Shown in pieces: positions 9,042 to 16,879 of a DNA stretch of 21,271 bases. The DNA is from Gracilaria caudata. Its lineage: Eukaryota; Rhodophyta; Florideophyceae; Gracilariales; Gracilariaceae. The stretch's first letter is position 1; the number at the start of each line of letters is the position of its first letter. The stretch is taken from positions 1-21,271 of the forward strand of contig JASCIV010000398.1 of NCBI GenBank assembly GCA_030374735.1. The letters are read 5' to 3'. The notes under the pieces were generated by a model. That model was not told where the DNA came from, ran no database searches, and saw only the letters and a program-made list of their open reading frames with translations. A program made the translations under genes and the position numbers.

Positions 9042-9647
9042 ATGGTCGTAGGCGCAGCGGGACCCGACGCGGTGGTGATCGCCGGCCCGTCCGGCGTCGG
9101 AAAGGGCACGCTGATCGAGAAGCTTCGCGCCGAATTCCCCTCTCTGTTCGGCTTTTCCGTGTCGCACACCTCGCGCGCGCCGCGCGAGGGCGAGCAGAAC
9201 GGCGTGCATTATCACTTCACGACGGCGGACAAGATCAAGGAAGACGTGGCCGCCGGCAAGTTCATCGAGCACGCCGAGGTGCACGGCCGCCATTACGGCA
9301 CCTCCGTGATGGCGGTGGACAACGTGCGTCAGCAGGGCAAGATCTGTATCCTGGACATCGACGTGCAGGGCTGTCGCTCCGCGCGCGCCACTGCACTCAA
9401 GGCCAAGTACGTGTTTGTGGCGCCGCCTTCGCTGAGCGAGCTGGAGAAAAGGCTGAGGGGACGCGGCACCGAGACGGAGGACGCCATTGTGACCAGACTC
9501 GGCAACGCGCAGAAGGAGATTGATGCCAAGGATGAGCCGGGGTTGTTTGACGTGGTGCTGGTCAATGACGATCTCGACGCCGCGTACACACAGCTCAAGG
9601 ACGTGCTCAAGGAGGACATACAGCAGGCCTCGAGCGCACAGAGCTGA
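9042..9647 (+). CDS. GUK1: Guanylate kinase (GMP kinase)
   Basis: ATP:GMP phosphotransferase, which makes GDP from GMP in purine nucleotide supply and recycling. The 201-residue protein has the standard length. The P-loop GPSGVGKGT is at residues 15-23. The GMP-binding block SHTSRAPREGEQNGVHYHF (41-59) carries the conserved Arg45, Arg48, Glu51 and Tyr57. FIEHAEVHGRHYGTS (74-88), LDIDVQG (104-110) and RLRGRGTETEDAIVTRL (137-153, lid Arg residues) follow in the expected order. The start at 9042 is the first ATG of the frame and gives the usual N-terminus just before the P-loop strand. The frame stays open for 82 codons upstream without any ATG, so a longer organelle-targeted form would need an upstream exon or a non-ATG start. 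Probably cytosolic as annotated. The final three residues (AQS) are not a clear peroxisomal signal. Confidence 0.96.
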   Translation: MVVGAAGPDAVVIAGPSGVGKGTLIEKLRAEFPSLFGFSVSHTSRAPREGEQNGVHYHFTTADKIKEDVAAGKFIEHAEVHGRHYGTSVMAVDNVRQQGKICILDIDVQGCRSARATALKAKYVFVAPPSLSELEKRLRGRGTETEDAIVTRLGNAQKEIDAKDEPGLFDVVLVNDDLDAAYTQLKDVLKEDIQQASSAQS

Positions 9648-10224
9648 TCTGCTAGCGCGCGCACACAACGTAAACTGTACTTGGCGTAGCACAGCCTTCC
9701 TCTTCCCTAACGCCAACAAACGAGCAAGACATGCCCGTCGAGGCATACACGCCGCGCGCCTCGTCACGACGCGCCGCCGTGCGCCCCCCGAGTGTGGAAC
9801 GCGCGCGCGTGCCGCACGCGCTTGCACGCGTTCGCGACGCGTTGCAAAATTCGAGGCGCGCACTCAAAACCAAAAGAAATTGCGAGCACGCAATGCAAGC
9901 CCCTCGCGCTTGGCGACCGCTATATATCAGTCACCGCACACGCGCGCTCTCGTTCCCCGCGTCCCCCCCCTTCCGACCCCAGCGCCGCTCGTGCTCCCCC
10001 TTTACTCTCCCCGTCCACACACCCACTCGTCTGCGCGTTCACATTCCGTCGCCCTTCATCGTCCCGCCTCTACACGTCCACTTCACGTGTACGCGCGACG
10101 TTCCTCTCTTCCCCGTCCTCGTCCTTCTTTGTCGCGCACCACTTTCCCACCACTACTACCACCCCCCCGCCTCCTTCCTCTACCCCCTAGCCCCTACGAG
10201 TACGAGTTGGCTGCTGTCCGCCGA
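9648..10224 (+). other. Promoter and pyrimidine-rich leader of the HAPSTR1-like gene
   Basis: This contains the 3' end of guanylate kinase, a TATA box near 9921 and, from about 9950, a strongly C/T-rich, G-poor stretch to the start codon at 10225. No plus-strand ATG occurs from 9896 to 10224 (329 nt), so the annotated ATG would be the first on any transcript starting near the TATA box. Confidence 0.6.
9920..9928 (+). promoter_or_regulatory. TATA box
   Basis: CTATATATC stands alone in GC-rich DNA, with the pyrimidine-rich leader beginning about 30 nt downstream. This spacing fits a TATA-directed start near 9950-9960 for the gene at 10225. Confidence 0.55.
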
Positions 10225-10911
10225 ATGGACAATTCCGATACAAATGCCTCCACCAACCGAAGTGCACTTCGTCAACCGTTCATCGACACCGCCAACGCGC
10301 TAGCCTTCCTCTACAAGCAGGCCACCGTCGCCGAACGCGACGCGCGAGACGCCGGTTCTCGTGCCGCCTACCAGCGAATAATCCAATGGGCGGCGCTCAA
10401 GTCCCGTTCCGCAGACCCGGTTAGCGCGGCAGACGTCATAGGTTTCTGCGCCGCCGAACTGGCACAACTGCCCACTCACACACCCTCCGCAGAGCGCGCC
10501 GCACCCTCGCCACAGCTTTCGCAACCGGCGGGTGCCACCACAGCGCCGCGTACGGACGCGGACATGGCTCATTGCGAGGCGCCGCCCGTCGCTTATGTTG
10601 CGCGCGACGACGCTTTGGTTTCGGATATCAAGAAGCTTCATGTCAATCCGCGCAAGCGACAGAGAGTTGATATTAGTGACGCTTTCATTCGCGCCTGTCG
10701 AGATGAAGAGAATTCGTTCATGTTTGTTCCTGACCATGGTCATGACGCCAACTCCAACCTCGTAGGTCAGAACGGTTTGCAAACAGCGCAGCACAACGCG
10801 CTGCAGTCCAAGAGAGATGTTAAGGATACTCATACTTCAGCAAACGAATACGTTTCTCGCAAGCCGAGGCATCCCAAGTCGCACGTTTACGATAAGCATA
10901 AGCGGAAGTGA
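10225..10911 (+). CDS. HAPSTR1: HAPSTR1/C16orf72-like (UPF0472) protein
   Basis: A 228-residue protein. Residues 18-60 (PFIDTANALAFLYKQ, then DAGSRAAYQRIIQWA) match the core helix pair of the C16orf72 family (pattern F-x-x-A-A-x-A-V-x-x-LYK, then G-x-x-x-G-Y-Q-R). DPVSAADVIGFCAAEL (64-79) matches the following basic/acidic R-x-x-D-L-I-x-F-L segment. A later block near residues 140-160 (RVDISDAFIRACRDE) resembles the family's DVDLNTFISEEM element. NPRKRQR and the C-terminal KHKRK look like nuclear localisation signals; the middle is low-complexity Pro/Ala/Ser. Known: human HAPSTR1 binds the ubiquitin ligase HUWE1 and tunes stress responses; plant and fungal homologues exist. Inference: a nuclear stress-response adaptor. 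The assignment rests on one short conserved region. The start is supported by an ATG-free leader. Confidence 0.6.
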   Translation: MDNSDTNASTNRSALRQPFIDTANALAFLYKQATVAERDARDAGSRAAYQRIIQWAALKSRSADPVSAADVIGFCAAELAQLPTHTPSAERAAPSPQLSQPAGATTAPRTDADMAHCEAPPVAYVARDDALVSDIKKLHVNPRKRQRVDISDAFIRACRDEENSFMFVPDHGHDANSNLVGQNGLQTAQHNALQSKRDVKDTHTSANEYVSRKPRHPKSHVYDKHKRK

Positions 10912-12167
10912 CTGACACTGTTTTAGTAACAGTCATATTATCTTGTCTAACCACTGGTTACCATGTACAGCCTTGTAAACTAATCTCGTTTCTGAAACCT
11001 CTTACCGCTACGCCGAATGTGAATAGTCTCCTTCAAGATGGCCGCAAATGAAACTATTCCAAGCAGCTCGTCTGCGTCGACCGAAACTTTCGTTCAGAGC
11101 GCTCCCAGCGCTTTCGCGACAACTGGGCTCTGGAATGCCTTTATTCACCTGCAGCGCTCATAGGAAATTCATGATACGGCTTTTTCAGCGTGATATGGTT
11201 CAGAACTAGCAATAAGTTTGGGCTTCCCGTGGAAGAAGAGAAGATACACCGTACTCCTTTTCGACTTTGTTCCCTTGCTTAGCATCAAACTTATCCGTTT
11301 TCACGTCACGTCGCACTACTAGGGTTGAAACCGAAATGCGGTTTCACCTGTCGTTAAAGGTCACCCGCCTCTACAATTGCAGCTGTGTAGCTCGAGCATG
11401 GGATGCGCGTTCGGCGTTCGTCATATGGTGGTGCTCAGCGGAGACAGTTGCATCTCTCTGTGTGAGTTGACGTCAGTATGTCTCACAAATGTGTTGAAAG
11501 CATCCGTTACAAGTCACTCTTGAGCACTGTCTTTAAGAGAGCTATTGACACATATCCACAAACGCACAAAGAGACATACATTCAGCTCTGCGAGCACCAA
11601 GGTTTGAAGAATGAGGGTCTAGGGATGTTTTCGTTCTCGCAAAGAGTTTCAGACTATTCACGTGGTCAATATCTAGTGATTAGATCTCTTTGGCGTCAGT
11701 TTTGAAGGTGCTGTTGATGGTTTAACCATCCATCCAGTAGTATTCAAAGCTCCTACCCTTGTAAAAGGCAGCATTTAATGCTTTACTTCTTTGTCAATGA
11801 ACATGTGATAGAAGGGATTGTGTAGGGCCTTTGTACTTCAAGAACCTACAAAAACTATAAAAGGAACTGTATCGAACGTAGCGCCACGCGGCACGTGCAC
11901 ATGTAAATCAAATGATAGAGATGTCTTCAACGCAGACGCAAACATCAACGACGCATGAGACAGTCATCACTGTTCTCTTACTGGGTGAATAGGTAGTCTC
12001 TCTGCTTATGGCTAGCTTACCGGATCAAGCGGCTGACTAAGCTAATTCGCATTGGTGCATTGTGTGGGCTTGAGATCCTTTGAAGTTTGTGCAAACCTGG
12101 AACGATGTTAGTTCTTCCTGATGCAAATGTACGCGATGAAACATGCTTCGAGGATGAGATAATTTTC
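10912..12167. other. Intergenic region between convergent HAPSTR1-like and SGT1 genes
   Basis: About 1.25 kb that should contain both 3' UTRs. The longest frames (11267-11470, 11478-11705, plus) have no recognisable domain. A short frame at 11038-11163 (41 residues, MAANETIPSSSSASTETF...) starts in a strong Kozak context (AAGATGG) but has no other support. A perfect 7-bp inverted repeat around one base, GATGGTT-T-AACCATC, lies at 11716-11730. I see no RNA gene. Confidence 0.5.
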
Positions 12168-13229
12168 CTAATCATCTTCCTTGTAAGTAACTTTCTCCTT
12201 CTTCACATCATCCCAATTGGTCGACAGAACTTTTCCCCCACTTTCACTATAGCTTTTCATCATGGCCCGCCGCATATCCTCGTCAGCGTCTTTGTATATC
12301 GTGCGAAACAGAGACATAGCACTGTCATCTTCTTTATAGTTCTGCAATTCGTTCTCAGCGAATGAAGTGAGCCCTCGCTGGCGAGCCTCTTGTTCATCCC
12401 GGCGTTTAATTGACTCCTGTCCGGCTTGAGCTTGTGCGGAAAGAACTTGAGCTTCTCTATCTAAAGCCCTCCAAACCTCTCCATGTCGGGATTTTCTAAG
12501 CTTTACCTCTACCTTGAACCGGCTCGCACTCCAAGTACTTTGTGAGGGGACAATCGGCGCAAACAGATGTGTATCAAACACGTAATCGGCAGTATCCGGG
12601 CGAACTAGTTTAATACGAATCTGATCCTCCTCGAAAGCGATTGTGCTTCGTTCCTTGTCCACATTCTTTGCGTAAATATCAATGTTCACATTTGTCGCCG
12701 ACTGATACCATTCTCGTCGAGTTTTTGGGACTGATTTCGAATGCTCTTTCTGAGCAACGGGCGCTGGTCTCGCTCCGACGGAAGGAGCGGAATCTAATGC
12801 TCTTCTAGTATCAAACGTCTGAGCAGTCGCATCGATCACCTCCATAGGCTCCTCCTCGCAACGATTAACCCAGTCCATGAAGCTTGTCTTCTTGACAAGA
12901 TCGTTTTCATACGTTGCAGCCTTCTGGAATGCAATCTTTGCATCTCTGTTGCGATTCAACTTTAGAAGTGCGGTCCCTTTCCAATACCAAGTCTGGCTAT
13001 GGTTTGGAGAAATCTTGATTGCTTGGTCAGCGATTTTCTCTGCTTCATCGTAGTCTTCCGCAGACACCAGTGCGCTCGCGTGAGCGCAGTGGAGTTCCAA
13101 AAGTGCGTTCAAGCAAGCATCGGATGCGGAGGTGTAGGCTTTGCAGGCATCAACATAGTTACCCACCTCAACAGCATGCTTGGCTGCTTTGCTGAACTTC
13201 AGCGATTTTTGAATTGCCTCGTCAGCCAT
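12168..13229 (-). CDS. SGT1: SGT1 co-chaperone (TPR-CS-SGS)
   Basis: A 353-residue, single-exon protein with full SGT1 architecture. Residues 1-120 are TPR repeats (helical, with AIKISPNHSQTWYWKGTALL at 70-89). Residues 171-257 are the CS domain (RREWYQSATNVNIDIYAKNV ... HLFAPIVPSQSTWSASRFKVEVKLRK), the HSP90-binding p23-like fold. Residues 287-353 are the SGS domain, ending SYSESGGKVLSTNWDDV and a basic/acidic tail, the most conserved signature of the family. Known: SGT1 links HSP90 to SKP1/SCF ubiquitin ligases, kinetochore assembly and, in plants, NLR immune receptors. Inference: in this organism the SCF/HSP90 role is the safest guess. The start is the first ATG; no sense-strand ATG occurs in the preceding 275 nt. 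It is divergent from the tafazzin-like gene. Confidence 0.96.
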   Translation of the reverse strand: MADEAIQKSLKFSKAAKHAVEVGNYVDACKAYTSASDACLNALLELHCAHASALVSAEDYDEAEKIADQAIKISPNHSQTWYWKGTALLKLNRNRDAKIAFQKAATYENDLVKKTSFMDWVNRCEEEPMEVIDATAQTFDTRRALDSAPSVGARPAPVAQKEHSKSVPKTRREWYQSATNVNIDIYAKNVDKERSTIAFEEDQIRIKLVRPDTADYVFDTHLFAPIVPSQSTWSASRFKVEVKLRKSRHGEVWRALDREAQVLSAQAQAGQESIKRRDEQEARQRGLTSFAENELQNYKEDDSAMSLFRTIYKDADEDMRRAMMKSYSESGGKVLSTNWDDVKKEKVTYKEDD

Positions 13230-14054
13230 TTAGTAAGCGAAAGCGTTCAGTATACGGACAACGGACAGCACACGCTCGAGGTTAAAGGCGATCACGGAAA
13301 GTCGAACAGCTACTCTTGATGCACGTTAACGAGTTGTACACAACTCCGCAAGAGGTTGGATAACACAGATGTACCGCTGGAAGGTCAAAATACTGCCCAA
13401 GGCACCGTAATGAAATTGAATATTCCTGTAGAATGGTGTGACGACCCTCCTTCGTGGAGCCTTGTCGTTTCTCTTCGATATTGTGCACGAATAGAACACT
13501 ATTGCATGTGTATGTCATCACCGCAGTGGAGGAGACTGAGACAAGTCCGCTCACAAAGAAGGGCAAACGCTTTCACATCCGCTGCAGTTTCAAAGTATCG
13601 CTCGTTTAACCTTGTAGATCCATAGGAAGAGTTCGGCAGGGAGTGGATTCTTCCTTTCAAGTCCACTCAGTTCCTTCAGTCGGACTATGAAATATAAAGC
13701 TTTCCGATGCACACGTATTACAGGTATTTATACCATATTCCGTTTTGTATCGGATACATGTGGTCACGCATTACAAATGGAGTCCATTTAATGGACATGT
13801 TTCGCGACAGGAAGAACGGTAATCATTGCATGAAGAAATAACATCAGATACAATACAGGGGTCGGTCGTGTGTTCCTGATTCTCGACACGAGGCTTAAAC
13901 AACGGTGCTGCCACTAATTGTTTCCCGAGAGCCTGATCAAAGCACTCTCGCCAGAGATAATGTGAGTGCAGGAGAGCACTTTTTATTTTCGAGACACCGG
14001 GTTAACTAAAAGATACGCGACTTCATGACGTGTTGAGAGCTCCAATCCAAGATA
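13230..14054. promoter_or_regulatory. Divergent promoter region, SGT1 / tafazzin-like gene
   Basis: These 825 nt separate two genes transcribed outward. Minus-strand ATGs are absent from 13230 to 13504 while the plus strand has four, which fits an SGT1 leader there. Frames at 13282-13566 (-) and 13356-13625 (+) overlap each other and match nothing. A 7-bp inverted repeat, GTCCATT-T-AATGGAC, lies at 13782-13796. A T-rich run at about 13979-13989 could mark the tafazzin promoter. Confidence 0.45.
14025..14036 (+). promoter_or_regulatory. Possible short uORF before the tafazzin-like gene
   Basis: ATG ACG TGT TGA encodes Met-Thr-Cys and stops 18 nt before the main ATG, in the same frame. Its start context is weak (T at -3), so it may be scanned past. 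Confidence 0.3.
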
Positions 14055-15233
14055 ATGACTGACTCAATGCAATCAGTGTCGTCAGATGAAGCATCGCTAG
14101 AGCATATTGGGCAGTCGGTTTCGAGCAAGAGGGAAGAGTTTCTTTCAAAAGATGCTAATGCAGCTGCACCCTCGTTCAATAAAGTTGAGCGCAGTACAGA
14201 TCAAACATCTACGTTTGGTCAAAGATTCAGATGGTTCGATCCCTTTCATGCCCGACAGGCATGGCAGAAGCGATGGAATGCAGCGCCAGACGGCTGGCGA
14301 GAGTTTGTATCAAAACCTCGAAAGGTGTTTGGATTAACTGAAGAGGAGGAGGAGAAGATTAAGGAAAAGAACAAGACCTATGTTGAAACGCCCCCGCTAA
14401 CGGCAAGCGCACGGCTTGGAACTAGTTTAATCATTGGGTTCGTGGGTACCATGAGCAAATTTTTGATGAAGCAACTAAATTCTTTGTACCTCTACAATGT
14501 AGAGGCTCTTCATGACGCTATTGAGAAGCGCCCTCGATCGCAAGGGTTGTTGACTTTCAGCAATCACAGATCTGTTGCCGATGATCCGTTTCTGCTAGGA
14601 TCCATGCTTCCACCCCGGATTCTTCTGAATCCAAATGTCATGAGGTGGGGCTTGTGCTCCTTAGACATATGCTTCCAGAGTGTTTTGGCAGGTAGAACAT
14701 TACGTTTGGGCAAGGCTCTTCCCATAGAACGACGGGGTGGCATTTCACAGGGATTTTTGAGGACTGCAGGAGAGAAGCTTGCAGCTGGAGATTGGGTCCA
14801 TATCTACCCCGAAGGGAGAGTCAGTCAGGATGGTATGGGTTACGCGAAGAGGGGTGTTGGGAAACTCCTGGCCATGGCATACGAATCCCGTCAAGAGCTG
14901 CCATTAATTTTGCCAATGTACCACCAAGGTGTTGAAAACGTTATGCCTCAAGACGAAGATACCCATACACTTAAGAGCATTATTCCTCGAACAGGAAACA
15001 AGATATTTGTTATCACAGGCGAAGTTATTGACCTGAGACATATATTCGAGACATACATGCCTGCCTGCGCTGAAGCGGGGGGTACAAAGCACGACCGAGC
15101 ACCTTGCTTGAAGTTATACGAAGAAGTAGCTGACTTCATGGGTATAACTACACGACTCCTGCGTGCTGAACTTCGCCAACGGGTTCGAAAAGAATACAAT
15201 ATTGACCTTGGTGACCCATACGAGTTATCGTGA
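14055..15233 (+). CDS. TAZ: Tafazzin-like phospholipid-lysophospholipid transacylase
   Basis: A PlsC-type acyltransferase of the tafazzin subfamily, 392 residues. Motif I is NHRSVADDPFL (170-180; catalytic H171-x4-D176). RWGLCSLDICF (197-207) is the tafazzin-specific RWxLxxxDICF element. GKALPIERRGGISQGF (219-234) is motif II, WVHIYPEGRVS (247-257) motif III, and RGVGKLL followed by LPMYHQGVENVMP (286-298) motif IV. Residues 119-145 are hydrophobic and precede the catalytic domain. Known: tafazzin remodels cardiolipin in mitochondrial membranes; the plant homologue has been assigned N-acyl-PE synthase activity. Odd: about 110 residues of polar, Glu/Lys-rich sequence precede the membrane segment, longer than in human or yeast tafazzin. 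The start is the first ATG of the frame, with A at -3. The gene ends 137 nt from the convergent BSD gene. Confidence 0.93.
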   Translation: MTDSMQSVSSDEASLEHIGQSVSSKREEFLSKDANAAAPSFNKVERSTDQTSTFGQRFRWFDPFHARQAWQKRWNAAPDGWREFVSKPRKVFGLTEEEEEKIKEKNKTYVETPPLTASARLGTSLIIGFVGTMSKFLMKQLNSLYLYNVEALHDAIEKRPRSQGLLTFSNHRSVADDPFLLGSMLPPRILLNPNVMRWGLCSLDICFQSVLAGRTLRLGKALPIERRGGISQGFLRTAGEKLAAGDWVHIYPEGRVSQDGMGYAKRGVGKLLAMAYESRQELPLILPMYHQGVENVMPQDEDTHTLKSIIPRTGNKIFVITGEVIDLRHIFETYMPACAEAGGTKHDRAPCLKLYEEVADFMGITTRLLRAELRQRVRKEYNIDLGDPYELS

Positions 15234-15370
15234 GAAACATGACATATGAAGTTCTATATATAGGATACGATCATAGCAACAGTACCAAAGGTACCTGGAT
15301 GGCAAGTTCCTTCCTGTCGCACAGTACTTGCAAACCATAAAACAAGAAGAAAAGCCCTCGAGCCCTTACG
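15234..15370. other. Compact convergent 3' junction
   Basis: Only 137 nt separate the stop codons of the tafazzin-like (+) and BSD (-) genes, so their 3' UTRs probably overlap. TCTATATATAGG at about 15253 is a near-palindromic AT-rich element. No clear AATAAA was seen on either strand. Confidence 0.5.
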
Positions 15371-16879
15371 TTATTCCCAGTCGTCAACGCCCCAATCATC
15401 GTCCTCCGGGGAATCACCAGCTTTGTCAATCTTCTTTCCAATATCAGTCGGGTTTGTGTGGCTTTTTGACGACTCACTTGGGCTGACGGTTTTCGCTTCG
15501 TGTTTAGCTTCGGATTTTACATTCTCCTCTCCCTTGGAGGGCGTTTTCTTGTTTGACTCCAAAGACTTATCCTCAGATTTTTCTATAGATTGGTGCTCTT
15601 CTGGTGCTTCGTTTTCTTGGGCGTCATCTTCGCCCCAATCATCGTCGCCCCAGCCTTCATCTTCGTCATCACCCTGGGCTTCGGTCGTATCTGCTTGCTC
15701 CAAAAGTTTTCTTCTTCTTCCCTCTTCTTGACGAAGAATGTCGCGGGCAAAGAAGTATCGCTTCCAGAAAGTATTCTCTTCGATTATGTTCGGAACCATT
15801 CGCTCGTAAAGGTCAGCGATGCTTTCATGCATATATAAGATTTCTATGCAAGATTCAGCGTATTCATCAAGATTAAAGTCCTTTCCCCATTCATTGAACG
15901 CTTCCATATCTTCGGGTTGCTTGCAGTAGGTCTCAGGATTTGCTTGAAGTTCGTAGATTCGTTTCTCAAATCTAGTTTGTGGCACTTTCGAAGCTGCCCG
16001 TCGAGATATTTCTTCGTAATACTCATCCTTCTCACTTCCCAACAAACCGGTGAGAAACCCACCAACAGTTTCTCCAATTGCGTGGGACAAACCACCAACT
16101 TTCTCACTGACCTTCTCACCAACCTTAGCGATGTCTTGATTCACTTCAATTCCTTCGCCAGAAGGAATCACAGACAGTATATCCATTCCAGCATCTGCGC
16201 CAGCTAGAATCGAGGTTGCTTCTCTCTTCTGGGTCTGACTTGGTTCGGACTCCTGGTTTTGAGCTACGGGTTCGTTTGCCTTCGCCAGTATCGCCTCCTC
16301 CATTGCCTGAGCATTACGTTGCACACTTTCCGCAACGCTACGCATAGATCCCGTGATGTTCGCTATGGTCACATCTTTTGGAGCCAAAGCCCCTATATGA
16401 GATTGAACACCTCGACCGATGTCGTCAAGAGGAGCAAGATGGCTTGTGACATTCTTTCGCAAATTGGCAAGTCCATTGTCGTCGTTCACGAAACTCGACA
16501 TGGTTCCACGCACAGAGCTTGCGAAGCTCCAAAGTGTATCGGCGGCGTGACCTAGCGCATTGTCAATATTCTCATCTATTTCATCTGCAGCTGCTCGAAT
16601 GTCGGCAAGAGTTATCTCCCCAGTTTGTTCCTCACTTTCTTGCTCTGTTTCTTCTCCCTCCATCTGATTCTTTGCTGTGTCCGCCCCGGACTCCCCGGAC
16701 TCCTCAGGTGGGAGCCCGGCAGAATCGGAAGCCTCCTCAGCAAGGTTCTGTTGTGCAGAGACGTCTGTAGGGGACGGAACTTCTGGTGTTTCAAGCTTCG
16801 CTGTTACATTACCTGCTGAAGATGGGTCCTGGACTTGCGGTGGCACCTGAGAAGGTGGTTCTTCAGTAGAGGCCATCAT
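15371..16879 (-). CDS. BSD-domain protein with acidic-Trp C-terminus
   Basis: Counted from the first ATG of the frame (16879), 502 residues. Residues 1-110 are acidic, Pro/Glu/Ser-rich and probably disordered. Residues 115-290 are mixed polar/helical, including ADTLWSFASSVRGTMSSF and a hydrophobic GETVGGFLTGLLGSE. The BSD domain is at about 302-380 (TRFEKRIYELQANPETYC, the paired aromatic FWKRYFFARDIL near the end). The tail has two acidic Trp clusters, GWGDDDWGEDD (409-419) and the terminal DDDWGVDDWE, linked by Lys/Ser/Glu-rich sequence. Known: BSD domains (BTF2, synapse-associated, DOS2) occur in TFIIH p62 and in SYAP1/DOS2/plant BSD proteins; the architecture here is of the latter, poorly characterised type. 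Its function is not established. The frame is open for about 95 codons further upstream without an ATG, so an extra 5' exon is possible (donor/acceptor pair 17177/17119). No sense-strand ATG occurs from 16880 to 17248. Confidence 0.85.
   Translation of the reverse strand: MMASTEEPPSQVPPQVQDPSSAGNVTAKLETPEVPSPTDVSAQQNLAEEASDSAGLPPEESGESGADTAKNQMEGEETEQESEEQTGEITLADIRAAADEIDENIDNALGHAADTLWSFASSVRGTMSSFVNDDNGLANLRKNVTSHLAPLDDIGRGVQSHIGALAPKDVTIANITGSMRSVAESVQRNAQAMEEAILAKANEPVAQNQESEPSQTQKREATSILAGADAGMDILSVIPSGEGIEVNQDIAKVGEKVSEKVGGLSHAIGETVGGFLTGLLGSEKDEYYEEISRRAASKVPQTRFEKRIYELQANPETYCKQPEDMEAFNEWGKDFNLDEYAESCIEILYMHESIADLYERMVPNIIEENTFWKRYFFARDILRQEEGRRRKLLEQADTTEAQGDDEDEGWGDDDWGEDDAQENEAPEEHQSIEKSEDKSLESNKKTPSKGEENVKSEAKHEAKTVSPSESSKSHTNPTDIGKKIDKAGDSPEDDDWGVDDWE

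Noticed and set aside
9033..9863. 276-codon frame antisense to guanylate kinase
   Set aside because: It is His/Arg/Ala-rich without domain features and mirrors a GC-rich real gene; a composition shadow.
9520..10224. Long N-terminal extension of the HAPSTR1-like protein
   Set aside because: The frame is open only because of the C/T-rich leader and the alternate frame of guanylate kinase; the first ATG after the TATA box is 10225.
14229..14245. tRNA B-box-like GGTTCGATCCC
   Set aside because: It lies inside the tafazzin coding frame (RWFDPF), and no A box or cloverleaf could be drawn around it.
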